This document shows positions 33,140 through 45,110 of a stretch of 64,000 bases of DNA, piece by piece. This DNA is from Reticulitermes lucifugus (lineage: Eukaryota > Arthropoda > Insecta > Blattodea > Rhinotermitidae), in assembly GCA_026260175.1 (NCBI GenBank), contig JAKCWW010000061.1:54182-118181 (forward strand), in the 5' to 3' direction. The notes beneath the pieces are model-generated. The model made no database searches, was not told the DNA's origin, and worked only from the letters and a program-made list of their open reading frames with translations. How positions within the stretch are numbered: the stretch's first letter is position 1; the number at the start of each line of letters is the position of its first letter. Made by a program: the position numbers and the translations under genes.

Positions 33140-34477
33140 TAAAATTTTTTTATTTTTCATTATGTGGTATTCAGTTCGAAATTATTTAGAATGATTAGTC
33201 GCTGATATATTAAAGCGGAACGCTATTCTTTAGCCTATTCACTGACATAGATGACATTTGTCCCAGAGGAGAGCGTCTGCCATTTTCAATAGCAGGTATT
33301 GACGTCACAGCCAGTCCTAAACATAGAAGACACATAATTCAGTCTCAATAAAACCTTCATGGGTCGTGGTATACTCTCTGGCGAAGGAATCGAAATATTT
33401 AGGAAGTTTGGAAGTTTATTTGACACAAGTGCTACAATGACAGGGCCTGTGCTAAAAGTAACTAGACAAGCTGCTGGCTACACGGGTTTAATTTAGACGT
33501 CTGTCAACACAGTGCATATAGAGGTATTCAAATAGTGTTTAATTAAATAATCGATCTCTTTCTCAAGTTACCAGCTAAAACAACGGAGTCAATGAGATTC
33601 AAAGCAATGAAGGTGCTTTTGTTCCAAACACAAAAACATATTTCCCGACTGATTCAGTATGGCACCTTTAATTGCTATGAGAAGTTTGAGTATTGTACAC
33701 CTAACATTGCCTGTGAATTGAGAGACAGGTACAGCATTAGGATGCATGTTGAGTTTAAAAACGTGTATTTATCTTCTTTCAAATTAAATTCAGTTCCAAA
33801 CAAAGAATAATATTGTAATTACTGACGACTGTGGTGGAGATATGTTCCGTGATTAATGTTCTTATATCACCATAGTGTAAGTTTATTTTAACAAACGTAA
33901 CTTAAGTGAAGTTTAATGTTTTAATGAGTGGTCATTTCACAGAGCTACGTATGAAATAATTTGCACTGTTCTGTTACATTTTTTCGTCTAATATTTTGAA
34001 GCGATATTAACGACGGTGCTTGTAAAGGTCCTTATTTTATCTGGCAACTATAATTAGTCACTCCGCCGCTCGTGTGGGCGGCCGGTGAATGGGCTACGTG
34101 AATACGATACACGCACGAGTCTGCAAGAAGTGACAACATATATTTTTCAGCTAAAATAAACCTATAGTAAAAATATACAGAATTAAAATGCCTAACATGC
34201 ATTAATATTTTGAGATATTTTATGTTTAAATTGGACACTGCTTTGTTTTATACAAACGCCATGCAAAAGCAATATTCATATGTACTGTGTTTAGCAGTAA
34301 TAAGTGCATGTGCTAGACACAGTGTAGTATGTCCAAGGCTGCATAGAGATCTGTCAACGTGGACGTGAGCATAATTGATGTTTTTGTTTGGTGTTCATGT
34401 ACTTTTGTTATTGTAACATATGATATTAAAACATTAATAATTTGCATTAACTAATTTAATAACTTCATGGAATGGAG
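33140..34477. other. No gene seen
   Basis: Nothing recognised. Frames at 33592-33810 and 34032-34238 have no motif. Confidence 0.5.
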
Positions 34478-34600
34478 TGCTTCTTGAGAAGCTACAGTCA
34501 AGAAATTGCTCGCCTGTCGCAGTTTGTTGCCGTGTTCACGAACGTCCGCTCCTGTATCCTGTCCTAAGGCATTTGAATGCACCTACATTTTAAAATAATT
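34478..34600 (-). repeat. LINE 3' tail relic
   Basis: 'cttgagaagctacagtcaagaaattgctcgcc' and 'tcctgtcctaaggcatttgaat' follow the order of the minus-strand tails at 44.8 and 46.4 kb. Confidence 0.45.
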
Positions 34601-35343
34601 AACACAGTACTCTCACTGGCATTTTTACCTGAAACAAAATGACCAAGCATTCACTCAAGGTTAAGGTAATGAATTCTCGTTTTGCTCTGTTCTGTTCGGT
34701 TGATTGTAGGATGCAGTTAACGATACAGAAGTAATTAGAAATTCGGACTGTCTTTCGATATTCTTAACTCTTTCTAAGCCATAAGCGTTTCGACCCCTAT
34801 AATTTAGATGTTTTTAAGTTTGATTGCTTAGGCCTAACCTTATGCTTAATACTAAACTAGATTTTAAAGAAACAGGGTAACTGTGTACTAGACTCATTTG
34901 ACTCCAAACAGGGACACTTAATGAGCTTATACGAATGTGGTAATAAACCTTCCCACTCTATACAATTTCGAGAATTTTCTGTTTGTCTGTGCAAGTATTG
35001 ACTCCTCAAGAAGGACTTGCTTCATGGAATTATTAATTAATTTGTTTCCTGATTTCTTATCTCCTATTTTACGTAGCTTTATCCGAATCTTAATCTATTA
35101 CATGTTCTGATTTTTTATAAGGCCATAAACTGTAGGAAGAGGTTGTGCGAATATGTGACCTGAATAGGGATCCCATGTTTTAAAAACAAAAACCCGGAAC
35201 ACAAGTTTAGGTGGCGACGTGTGGGGGTGTGTTGAAGACCCAATTTTTGACTCGTCAGGCAATGAAAATGCAGAGTAATATACCTATTAATATTACTACA
35301 AGGAAATACCTCAGATAATAAATTATGACATACAGATATAAAA
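34601..35343. other. No gene seen
   Basis: Nothing recognised. Confidence 0.5.
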
Positions 35344-35375
35344 ATGATGATGATAATAATAATAATAATAATAAT
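35344..35375. repeat. (ATA)n microsatellite
   Basis: An ATGATG start grading into AAT units. The poly-Ile frame on the minus strand is a translation of it. Confidence 0.85.
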
Positions 35376-35790
35376 CAAATCCAAGCAATCAGGTCGCTTA
35401 CTGATTTTATTTACCTGTTAGTTCATCAAACTTCGCAGTCTGTGTCTGGTCTGTATGATCACTAATCTACACATTTTCCACTTCCTTTCTTGTTCCTTCC
35501 TGTTAGTGTCTGGTTGGTGGCTGTCTTAATCTCATGGATGTTTCCTCCAACTGTGTGAAAGTCAAAAGTTTCGTACGCATTGTCAGAAATGTTGCATTTT
35601 ATGTCACTTGAAAAAAAACCTGGGACATCTGGCGTCCGGAACCGAATTTTGCGGGACATCAGGACAGCGCTCTTTAAAACCCATAAAACCGGGACTGTCT
35701 CACGAAAACCAGAACAAATGTAATTCCTAGACCCGAGGGTCCAATGTGATAGTTGGTAGTATTTGCTTCGGGCACAGAATTTAACAAAAG
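35376..35790. other. No gene seen
   Basis: The minus frame 35462-35845 (127 codons) runs into the foldback arm and has no domain. Confidence 0.5.
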
Positions 35791-36449
35791 TATATTTTAC
35801 TCTTATCAGTAGTACAGTCACAACCAACACACACACTTGCAACACGTGATCAGGCTACCGGTTTCAGCTCAAAGAGCCATCATCAGGCCTATGACAGAAA
35901 ACTATGAAAATCAAACTCTGTACATTTTGATAAGAGGAAAAACTCCGCGTTTTTTACAATTACGTATACAAATGTATATCAATATATAAAATTTCTGCCT
36001 AAGAGACGTACATGTTAAAATGTAAATATAAAATATAAAAAATATATAAGTATAAAAATGTGAATATAAAAAATGGAGTCAGTCCGTAAGATGTGGATGT
36101 ATGTGCGGCAGTACTAATGTAAAAAACCAGTGTCAATCCTGTACGTTACATATGGATCTTCGTGCGGTCGAATAGATTGGTCCTTCAGATAGATAACTTG
36201 TGTACACTTTTCTTGCACTCCTGGTATTTTATGCAGTATCCACGCATGTACGGAATTCTCTTAGGCAGCACTTTTGTATATTGATATACATTTTATGTAC
36301 GTAGTTATAAAAAAGGGGGAGTTTTTCCTCTTATCAAAATGTACAGAATTTGATTTTCACGGTTTTCCGTCGTAGGCCTGATGATGGATCACATGTTGCA
36401 AGTGTGTGTGTGTTGGTTTTGACTGCACTACTGAAAAGAGTGAAATATA
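35791..36449. mobile_element. 659-bp foldback element, hammerhead-like module in one arm
   Basis: Arms 35791-36013 and 36243-36449 are complementary over about 210 bp; shared blocks include 'caacacacacacttgcaac', 'tgtacattttgataagagg', 'atgtatatcaatata' and 'ctgcctaagaga'. The left arm keeps the whole module on the minus strand (35852-35890). The right arm lacks about 26 bp of it, and the break lies between two GCCTGAT repeats. The central part is AT-rich and non-coding. Confidence 0.8.
35852..35890 (-). ncRNA. Hammerhead-ribozyme-like motif, most complete copy
   Basis: On the minus strand: AGGC, CTGATGA (35886-35880), T, GGCTC, TTT, GAGCT, GAAA, CCGGT, A, GCCT. Stem I AGGC/GCCT is perfect, stem II GGCTC/GAGCT has one wobble, and stem III A-C..G-T is minimal. 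All invariant core bases are present except for the extra T after A9. Such short stem III suggests a dimeric form would be needed, as proposed for Penelope-like-element hammerheads. Activity is not shown. Confidence 0.48.
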
Positions 36450-37750
36450 ATTTTGCATGTACATACCAACGGGGATGTCTAATATTAAAACAGAATTTTC
36501 CACTGCAAGAATTTGTTTAAATGATGAGAATTGCATAAAGAAAAATAAATTTTCATTCCTCTGCCCTTTAAATAGCAGTGGTTGTTACAAGTACCACGTG
36601 CTTTAACATCAAAATAACTCGGCATTTTTGTCACAGCCTATATTTACATTTTGTATGATGCTTCGAAACAACCATGATTGCCTTAAATCGACTGGGTTTT
36701 ATGATAGAGACTGAGTGTTTACTGTGAGGTAGGAAAGCAATTTTTAATACTTATTAGATGAAATTCTTGTCTGAAGGAAATAAATGTAATCTGTTATCAC
36801 AAGTGGAAGATACTCTATGAATTCAATTGATAAATTTGCACCGATAATCTTTCAGAAATTTGCTGTTATACATTACAGGACTTGACAGATATTTTAATGT
36901 CACGATTTCACTGAATATGCAACCTCCTTGTTGATTCATTACTATTTTATCTAATTGTGAATCTCTTCTTATTTGGTCCTCTTAAATTGACACTGAATGT
37001 CTAAAACACTGAACACATGAATTTTATGTTTAGAATAGTTAGTTTTGGCCTTATAGCCTTTTGTTTTTAAACTATTAATTGGTGAACAAAGATAAATGGT
37101 TTCTTTTTCGTTTCTTGCAGTAGTTTTGGTCCACCGGAATTGTATTCGTATGATGGTCTAAAGAGCGGATTTCATTGCAGTTTATTTATGCCATGAGATG
37201 GTGCTATTTAAGGAAATCAAATTCTAATTTGGTTACAGTGAAAATGAATGACACACTGACACAAAATTTAGTAAGTTTGCTCGTCGAAATTCTTTCAGGT
37301 GCATAATTTAGGCCTCAGTAGGTGGTTGCCAACATTTCGGGGGAACTGCCCCCACCCTTAGGGTTGAGGATTACGTTTAAACACTGTATATATGTGACTT
37401 TTACAGTGCACTAATTAATTCTAAAATGATTATAGGCCTTGCACATGAAGTGTTTGATAGGAACGCAGAGCTTTGTGGAGAGAGAAGATGGTCCACAACC
37501 TTTGAAGATACTTTCTTTTTTATTTCTATGTGCCTGTAGGGAAGAAAACTTAGTGAAGTGAAAAAGTGCTGACATTCTTCCATAAGAATAAGAATGAGAC
37601 GGAAGGGGCGGAAAGATATTTCCAACATTTCGTCTTTGAACCTCGCATGCAATGTTGCATGCTAATAGCTCGGATGCTATCAGGCTTTCCATAGTAGGAC
37701 GCAGGTATTTACTATATAAACATTTCCTGAATGCACTACGATAGAAAAAC
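36450..37750. other. No gene seen
   Basis: AT-rich. Overlapping minus frames at 37401-37818 have no domain. Confidence 0.5.
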
Positions 37751-37849
37751 AAAATGAACTGTAATATTTGTACAACAGTATACAAAATGAACTGTAATGT
37801 ACGTACAACAGTATACAAAATGAACTGTAATGTACGTACAACAGTATAA
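37751..37849. repeat. 33-bp tandem repeat, three copies
   Basis: AAAATGAACTGTAAT begins at 37751, 37784 and 37817. The first copy differs (TATTTG for TGTACG). Because 33 is divisible by three, the minus frame shows a repeated YVHYSSFCILL-like peptide, which I regard as incidental. Confidence 0.9.
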
Positions 37850-39462
37850 ATTCACATACTGGATGTAGCTCAGTCTGTGTCAAACCTGAAGCTCCTCTGA
37901 AAGATACTTTACGGGAATTTCATCGCTGTACGCTTAACCCGCATATATTAATCTGGTTTGATAGGCCGCTTCTAATTTGAAGTAGTTTATTTTCATACCG
38001 TGAACTAGTTTCAATTGAAAGAAATATTATACATCGTAGTACATTGACTTGATATGATGATATAAATTTATTTCAGTTGCAGGTAGTAGGTCTGAAAATT
38101 ACCTACTCCGAAATGTAGCTGTTTTTCTTTGTTCTTCAGCGTATCATTGATACTTGTAACTGTAACTTCTATCATTCAAGAAAGTAACCTTCCAAGTATA
38201 AGGGATTGCAAATAGCATACTTGTCGAATTTGAGGTTTTGCCCACCAATTACCTTCAAAACGAAAAGAATTATCCTAAGGTGATATTTGGCGTTCATCTA
38301 AGCACGGATGTGACTGGTATGTGTCCTTTTGCAGAGAAAACTATAAACTATTAAGAGCTGGTAAGTCACTCTTCTCTACAAAATGAAGGAGGGTGTTAAC
38401 ATCTCCCGGAAGATGGCACACCCCCACATTATGGTAATGTTGTGCTGTGTTCACTGAGTGCTCAATTTTCGAGTATGTGGCTGGAGAGAAGAAGATTGAT
38501 TTACTGGTTCTCACATCCACGAGGCTTCTTTCAGTTTTATTTACTTTCTCGATGTTACGTTAGGAACAAAGTGTATCCATAAGGGTGTCGCCGCTACGGC
38601 AATTAGTTTTAAAAATATCTGAAACTACAGATTCAGTTACCCAAGGTACGTTTGTTTGTACATGGTAGTACAAGGCTATGGCCGAATTACCAGTTGAATG
38701 TAATCAGTGCACTTGAAATAGGAGCTTCATATTAATTACGCGAGTCAAATTTTTCTTATTCTCTGATGTCATGTTCAACAAATGTTTGCATTTGAAATGC
38801 CGGCATTCCTGTATGGAAACCCTATTATAATGTACGGCGCATTTCTGTGTAGAATTCAAATACTTCATCTGCTCCATTGCTTCTTTTGACTTGCTTCCTT
38901 CTTCGCGCATGTCTTGTTCTTGTACACGTTTCTTTGTAGCCACGTAACATCGACCAAAGATTCTGGAACTCTGGGGTGCTGAAGTTTTGTTTGTTCTTCT
39001 TCAGTTGCGCATTCCCGGATAACTTCAGATGAAGGGGCAAGCGAGAGTGAATGTGGGCGTTTATACACGCTGCATGCACGGACTTTTTCGGTCAAATGCC
39101 TGTTCAAATATCAGTCAATTTACGTACCAAACAGTCGTCAGACTCTCTGGTACGTTTAGAAGCAGGGATGACTAAATGTGACATGTATAAGAGTGAATAA
39201 TTTTCTAATGTTTTTGTGGAGTTAATACGTTTACTTTTTGCTTTTCATAAAGGACCTGGTTCAAATCTCTTTTCAGATAGACTGACGATTGTAGTCTCTG
39301 ATGGCGGTGCGTTTCACTTCCGCAGATACTTTGTCCCAAGCAGCCACTTCTTCTGCTGAGAACATTTCAGCACTGCATTAATCATAACCATCTTAATCGT
39401 CGTCACCAGAACCATCTGCGTTTATTACACCTGTTATTGATACTGAAAGGTAAAGTTGCTTT
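37850..39462. other. No supported gene
   Basis: Minus frames at 38704-39107 overlap in three phases and are rich in Lys/Arg/Glu. They hold no recognisable domain and could be a decayed transposon reading frame, but I cannot show it. Confidence 0.4.
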
Positions 39463-39736
39463 GCCGATCCCAGTGGCCACGTGGTGTAAGGCGTGGGCCT
39501 GCGGCCGCTCGCTTACTGGGATTGTGGTTTCGAATCCCGCCGGGGGCATGGATGTCTGTCCCTTTTGAGTGTTGTGTGTTGTCAGGTAGAGGTCTCTGCG
39601 TCGGGCTGGTCCCACGTCCAGAGGAGTCCTACCGACTGTGGTGTGTCTGAGTGTGTGATCGTGAAGCCTCGAAAATGAGGCGGCCTAGACCCCAAAGGGG
39701 CTGTCGAGCCATTGGAAAAAAAAAGAAAAGAAAATT
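39463..39736 (+). repeat. SINE-A copy 4
   Basis: Head GCCGATCCCAGTGGCCAC, B-box region GGTTTCGAATCCC, body 'caggtaga.gtctctgcg', 3' end 'ggggctgtcgagccattgg' and a 19-base A/G-rich tail. Complete. Confidence 0.9.
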
Positions 39737-39770
39737 GTGTTTGTGCTTAATTTAGCATGACGATGTAATT

Positions 39771-40258
39771 AAAGGTAAAAAATTTAAGTTAAGTTCTCCC
39801 TTAACATGCCTTGAAGGCACAAAAGGTATTAGACGTATAGCCCTATCCAGTCTGATGCTCGGCTGTAGTTGGTGGCTGAGTGGTGAAGGTTCCGCCCCTG
39901 TCGCTTTAACCCCGGGAAAGATCCCCGATGCCCCTTGTACAGGAGGCTGCATGGACCCCTTGGCCACTCTGGACGGAGAAAATCTCGTGTTTTCACCACG
40001 GTTCGAAATCCGGCCCGTCATTAGACGTATAGGTCTACAGATTCTTAATCACGACATTATATGGATGTGAATGTTAAGCTTCTCGCCCGGGCCGTTTTAG
40101 CTCCGGACCCCGGAGCCAATTGAGTACGAGACTGTGTGGGTACCAGAGCCAGTCTGAGAATATATAAAGAAGAGAAGAGTCTGAGATCCTGCTTGGAATC
40201 AAGTACCGATTCCACCGTAGTCCAGTCCGTAGCTTGGTGCCTTTACCAACCGAAGTAC
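39771..40258 (-). repeat. SINE-B copy 6, interrupted by another SINE-B
   Basis: The tail (39771-39840) and the rest (40033-40258) form one SINE-B in order: 'ccttgaaggcac', 'agattcttaatcac', 'cgcccgggccg', 'ccagagccagtctg', head 'gtagtccagtccgtagc'. The break carries the direct repeat ATTAGACGTATAG. Confidence 0.75.
39841..40019 (-). repeat. Younger 5'-truncated SINE-B nested in copy 6
   Basis: A 179-bp insert with SINE-B landmarks ('cgctttaaccccgggaaag', 'ggaggctgcatggacccc', 'tctggacggagaaaatctcg') ending at the B box ('ggttcgaaatccgg'). Exact 13-bp duplications ATTAGACGTATAG flank it at 39828-39840 and 40020-40032. It is an unusual subfamily: 'ttggccactctggac' replaces 'agccggtctggac'. Confidence 0.75.
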
Positions 40259-42744
40259 TTGAGAAATTTAGAAGTAGTTCTTACCTTTTAGCGATGTAAG
40301 TCGTAAGCTTCCATGGAAATATGCCAACTGAGAAGTATTTTTTCTTCAAATTTGGCATTTAATGGGCGTGTGCTTATACAAAGATCTCCACACGGTAGAG
40401 TCCGCTTGGAAGGGCTAAGAGTCTGTCAGCTTGTCAAGATGCCCCTCGCCTTTTACGGAACCCATGTTTCATTACATTGTTTACAAAAGGTCACCACTGT
40501 TACATATTCTGAACCAAATTAACTTAGTTGACCCACATCGCTTTTAATATTAAACTCCCATTAACGGCCAGGCCTTCCAAGTGGTATTGTCCCTTCAGCT
40601 TCGTCTCATGCTTACCTCGTGAATTAAATTTCTCCCCCTTCAACATTACAGTTCTCATTAATTTCGTCCTCTTCGATCTGATCGCCTTATTAAGTTAATA
40701 TCTGGCGAATAGTAGGAATAATGACGTTTCTCATTACGTAAGTGTAAGCCAGAGTTATTACTGCAGTATTCGAGTATATAAATGTAAGTGAATGATCAGT
40801 GCGAGGTTTGAGTTTCTGACAGCAGTGTTGCTGAAGTGTCGTCTGAGATGTGATGCTTCGTCCTTGCATTCGAAACGTCGGAAACTACTCGTCCAAGGTC
40901 ACAGCGTTACTTTTCAAAAGATTTGAGTCATCAATAGTGAGGTTGCCACAATGTTTGAGTGCCTTACTGGAACATGTCTTGTGATGAGCGTTGCTTGTGT
41001 TTCGGATTAACAAGCCTGAAATGTGAACAGCGGTACTCACTATACATCCAGTGGGGCCAGTAATAGATGTGCGGTGTCTTACGTTGGGCTGCAGCCTGTA
41101 GGTGTTGAATTTTCAGCAGAAGGATGCAGTGGAAACTACATAGCTTATAATATAGACAAAACTGGTGTTTAACATTGAATGCATATTTTATTATTGTGTA
41201 AGTATATTGTAACAATATTACACAGTAAAACTCTGACGATGAAATACATTAATAGAAAGTTTATTATGCAGTAACAACATAGTTAAAAAAGAAGAGAATA
41301 ACTAGTTTGACCCATTCCACATACACAAATTGCATTTTGTTTTGATGGTCAGAAACTTTCTAACCTTCTCAAAATCGAAGAAGCTATCCACATGCATAGG
41401 CCTGTGTGCGTGTTTATGTATGGTTTAGCTTTACTTGCCTTCCTGCAGGTTACATAGAACAGTTACTCGTTCCATATAGTTAGGGCTATTTTAGCACAGT
41501 ACCGTAATGAAGGGTTCTGCCGACTTCATTGACGTTTTCTAGCCTGTCTGATAGTTCTTTTCCTCTCACATAAAGAGGGTAATGATACCTTTTGGACGAG
41601 AACGCTACACGAAATTAACAGTGCCTCGTCTCACCAGTGGATTAAGATTTTGCTGACCTGGAAATTTAATGTTCATTTTAACGGCCGCGGTAAGTTGCAA
41701 ATTAGTTTCTTCTCACTTGTGAGGCTAACTAGCTTTAGAGTACCTTTTGAATGCAACCCAAATGTCATTAACTATAGCCCCCTTTTCATTTATTTTTCCT
41801 GTCTTTTCTCTAATTTCTTCACTCAAGTAATCCTTGGTTTCGTTCGTGGTATAGGCCGAAAATTAGATTTAAAAGCGGCCATTATAGTGAATATCACTAC
41901 GTTAGAGAGTTATGGTCGGTCTCATATCATGTCCCTGTAAACATATGTCTTTGTGGTAAATATTAAAACTTACCCTGAAAAGTATATATATTTTTTTGAG
42001 TCTTGCTTTCCGTAAATTTCCATAAACGCCTGACTCTGCTAAAGTTGCAAAAGTGTAGCACACTTCAGTTCTACGTGTTCTGGCGTTTTGAAATGTTTCA
42101 GATGGCACAAATGGGATATTGCGAGGGGCCAGATCTGCTGACCTAGGTGAAACAGAGGGCGAGTTCGAATATCCGGCGATTATCGACAGCTGTCCTCCCA
42201 GCGGTTTTCTTAACTCGAAGTCATATTCCTCTCGAATACTGGAAATACCGACGATCTATTTTGCTGTATTTTATTAGACATGAACACAAAACATGGACAA
42301 TCGGTCTTACCAATAATTCGAAATTGTGTGACCAAACACTTTACACGAGAATTCTTTGCAAAATAAGATTTCACTATAGTTACACAATACTCATTTTGAG
42401 GAGGGGGAATTAGCCCCATTTTGAGAATGCAATTAATCTGAAAAGATAAATTCTTATCAGGATCATTTGAAAGTATGAAATGCCAGTAGGTGTAATCAGG
42501 CCTATCACAGAGACAAGAAATAATAGCGCAATATTTTTTTATCCTTCCTCTTGTGATATTTGACGATTTAATATTATCACATTGGTGAATCAGTTGAGGT
42601 TAACTTTAACACTGAATGCAAATAATTTAAGACTTCTGAAAATTTTACGAGTTGTTTCGTTTTCAGAAATGTAATTTTTTTTGCGTAATATGTGTATTAT
42701 TATCAGTGGGTTGTGATGTTTCTTTCACTTAAATTAGATGAAAC
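40259..42744. other. No gene seen
   Basis: A CGAAACGTCGG segment at about 40866 recalls the GAAACGTCGG family without its stem. No gene. Confidence 0.5.
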
Positions 42745-42950
42745 GGTTACGTGATTTCCAGTGGACATAAAGCTTTAACCTTTTTAACAATCATTCAATC
42801 TTATATCTTTCCTTTACGTGAGTTGGAAGTTCTTACAACGGTGACAATGAGGAATACTGTTTTCCGGGATGTGAAAATGTGTAGACTGGTATACATTTTC
42901 AAACGTTTTGTGACGGTGTCATATCCCAGAAGACGGTTTTCTTGTCATTA
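42745..42950 (+). repeat. Relic of GAAACGTCGG repeat family
   Basis: 'gaagttcttacaacggtgacaatgagg' and the end 'gacggtgtcatatcccagaaga' match, respectively, a recurrent insect repeat I recall and the local copies at 60.2 and 18.8 kb ('tatcccagaag'). Short frame, mutated, non-functional. Confidence 0.4.
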
Positions 42951-43124
42951 TTAATGAAAGTTGTAGAAGTGGAGTGAGACTGAGTCACTCTTCAGTAGTG
43001 TTAAATGGACCAGTTTTATGACAGCAGAAAAACAGATAAGTATGTCACTATCGGAATGATAATTTGCACGGCAAACCGGATGCTTGGAGAAAATCAGGCC
43101 CGGTACGCTTTTTTCCACTATAAA

Positions 43125-43202
43125 TCCCTTATGGACTCCTCTGGGATTGAACCCGGGTGCGCGCTGCAAGAAGCCAGGAACTTCTTTGCATGTCCAGGTG
43201 CT
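43125..43202 (-). repeat. tRNA-like fragment
   Basis: On the minus strand there is a GGGTTCAATCCC B box near 43150, with GGAC and GTCC at the right distance for a partial acceptor stem. The T stem does not pair properly, so this is a tRNA pseudogene or SINE head rather than a tRNA. Confidence 0.3.
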
Positions 43203-44182
43203 TAATAGTTAATTTCGAATATTCGGAGTGGGAGATTATGATGTTTCTTTGATTTCAGTGCCTTTAAGTATATCAGTTTTTATGTAGTAAATAAAGATGC
43301 TTAGGCGTGCTATTAATGAATGATTAATAAGTGTCATTCAACTTTATTTAGTTCGTTAAACTGATACACTTGGATACAGATGAGTTTATGTTAGTACCTT
43401 GTCAGAGGCATGTCATTTTGTTATTCTTTACACGTACGTTGGTACCACTGATATTAGAATAAGATCGCGCATCCGTGATAAGATGGCAACCGATAGGATT
43501 GCAAGTAGCGTTAGTCTCGTCTTCAGTTCTCACTGTCTCATCAGTTCGCCGATGCCAGTTGTTAATGATGTGTTACGATAAAGCGTTGTGTTGTAAAGCG
43601 TGAAAAATGACGACGCCGTCTTGTATCGTCACACTACTTATCCCAGGTACGTGAAGGTTGATGAAATAGCCAGTGTATGTTGGTAGGCGGCAGTCATCAA
43701 ACAGGAGTGGAGCATGTGTAAGGTTTGTAAGTAGAACATGGTTTCGGAATTTTGGTTTACGTGTTTTTAGTAAAGGAATAAGTAACCATCTTACCGACCA
43801 GCGGCGTGTACACGCGCGCATATATAATTGTGATTATTGAATTTTTGTATGGCTTCTCCCACTTTTGTACCCTGAAACTCTTAAGGTATTAACTGTTTAG
43901 TTTATAATAAAACGCAGTAAGTCCCCGATACGCAACCGAATGCACTCTCGTGGTGCACCCACGTCTGCCAAGCCAGCACATTCCAAGGTCAGTCTCCAGA
44001 GTGAAGGGCTGTCCAACGCTCTAGGGAACAGGTGTGGATACTGCTTTCACAGCCCGCTACCTAAACGCGTCCCATACCCAAGCACTAGATGGTAGTGACG
44101 CCGTAGAGTGTTGTGTTTGACTAAACCCTTTGGTGGTAGTATTACTGTTATACAGAAGAAAAGTCTGAGGCACGCTACGCTT
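43203..44182. other. No gene seen
   Basis: At 44077-44090 a short 'caagcactagatgg' is SINE-B-like in the minus direction. No gene. Confidence 0.45.
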
Positions 44183-44270
44183 GCATCTAGTGTCGTGGTT
44201 AGGAATGAGTGGTGCTGTAACTCCACTGCCCCATTTGCCTTCATGGCATGCACAAGGACATTTTTACCTT
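44183..44270 (+). repeat. SINE-B copy 7, 3' fragment
   Basis: 'catctagtgtcgtggttagg', 'tgccttcatggcatgcac' and 'tttttacctt' are the family's 3' end. The 5' part is absent. Confidence 0.7.
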
Positions 44271-44779
44271 GACTGCAGCACTGCTTTGTTCGACTGTCCT
44301 TCGCAAGTCGCCGCGTGCATTCATGGTTTGGTAGTGAGTGTTAACTGTCATTAATACTGTATACTGTGTTTCTCAACCGGTGGGAATTGACGGCCGTCAG
44401 GGCGGGATGAGAAATCTCGAAAATATGATCTACTATTACTGATAAGCATAGTACTAATATGTACATAATTTGGAAAATGCCCTTTTTTCCGAGAAAGAGA
44501 CGTTCTGTTTTTACTTTGGTGTGACCCGTGGGACGTACTAGAGTGCCTAATAGGCTAGGCATCTCGGCTGTGCTACAGACGAACATTGTCTGCTGTCCTG
44601 TGTGCTTTCATGTCAGAAAAGTTAAGGTAAACTCGGCACATTTACATTAGTGCAAAGTTTCTCCTACATTAATCTGTGTGAAAGCATCGCAGAATCTACT
44701 CTATGTTGCTGTGTCTTTTTTAAGCATTACTTATTTTACCTTATTGTACATGTAGGCTAACTCCATGGGGCACAGTCTG
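44271..44779. other. No gene seen
   Basis: At 44366 'tgtttctcaaccggtggg' looks like one end of a hAT element, but no second end was found. Confidence 0.4.
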
Positions 44780-45110
44780 TCTTGAGAACCTAATAGTCAC
44801 TCAGATGGTCAAGAAATTGCCCGCCTTTTAAGGCACTTGAAGGTTCTTTAGGTGTAACAACCCTGTTGTGCTTCAGTTAAATATATGTATTCTAAAACAC
44901 TGTCATGCACAACAAAATTAAAAAAAATTAGGATATATATATATATTTTACTTGAAGTTTTATTATGGTGTTCACAAGAATCCGTATCTGGGCCCTATTC
45001 TGAGCCACTTGAATTCAGTCCACTCTCGCATTCTATTTACTTAAGATCTGTTTTAATATTTTCTTCCAACTTACGCCTGTGTGCTTCTTTCTTTAACTTC
45101 TTTGACTAGA
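44780..45110 (-). repeat. LINE 3' relic with an inserted segment
   Basis: The tail phrases ('cttgagaacctaatagtc', 'tggtcaagaaattgcccgcc') are at 44783-44830. The coding-end phrase ('gttttaatattttcttc', E-E-N-I-K on the minus strand) is at about 45050. The segment 44875-44985, with a TA tract, separates them. Confidence 0.5.

Noticed and set aside
37680-37883. Frame with a repeated YVHYSSFCILL-like peptide
   Set aside because: Caused by the 33-bp tandem repeat, whose length is a multiple of three; no other sign of coding.
38704-39107. Three overlapping charged minus frames
   Set aside because: No recognisable domain and no single dominant frame; noted as unknown only.
43125-43202. A tRNA gene on the minus strand
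   Set aside because: B box is good, but T stem and acceptor stem do not pair; kept only as a tRNA-like fragment.
44362-44420. Possible hAT end (TGTTTCTCAACCGGTGGG)
   Set aside because: No matching right end or 8-bp duplication found.
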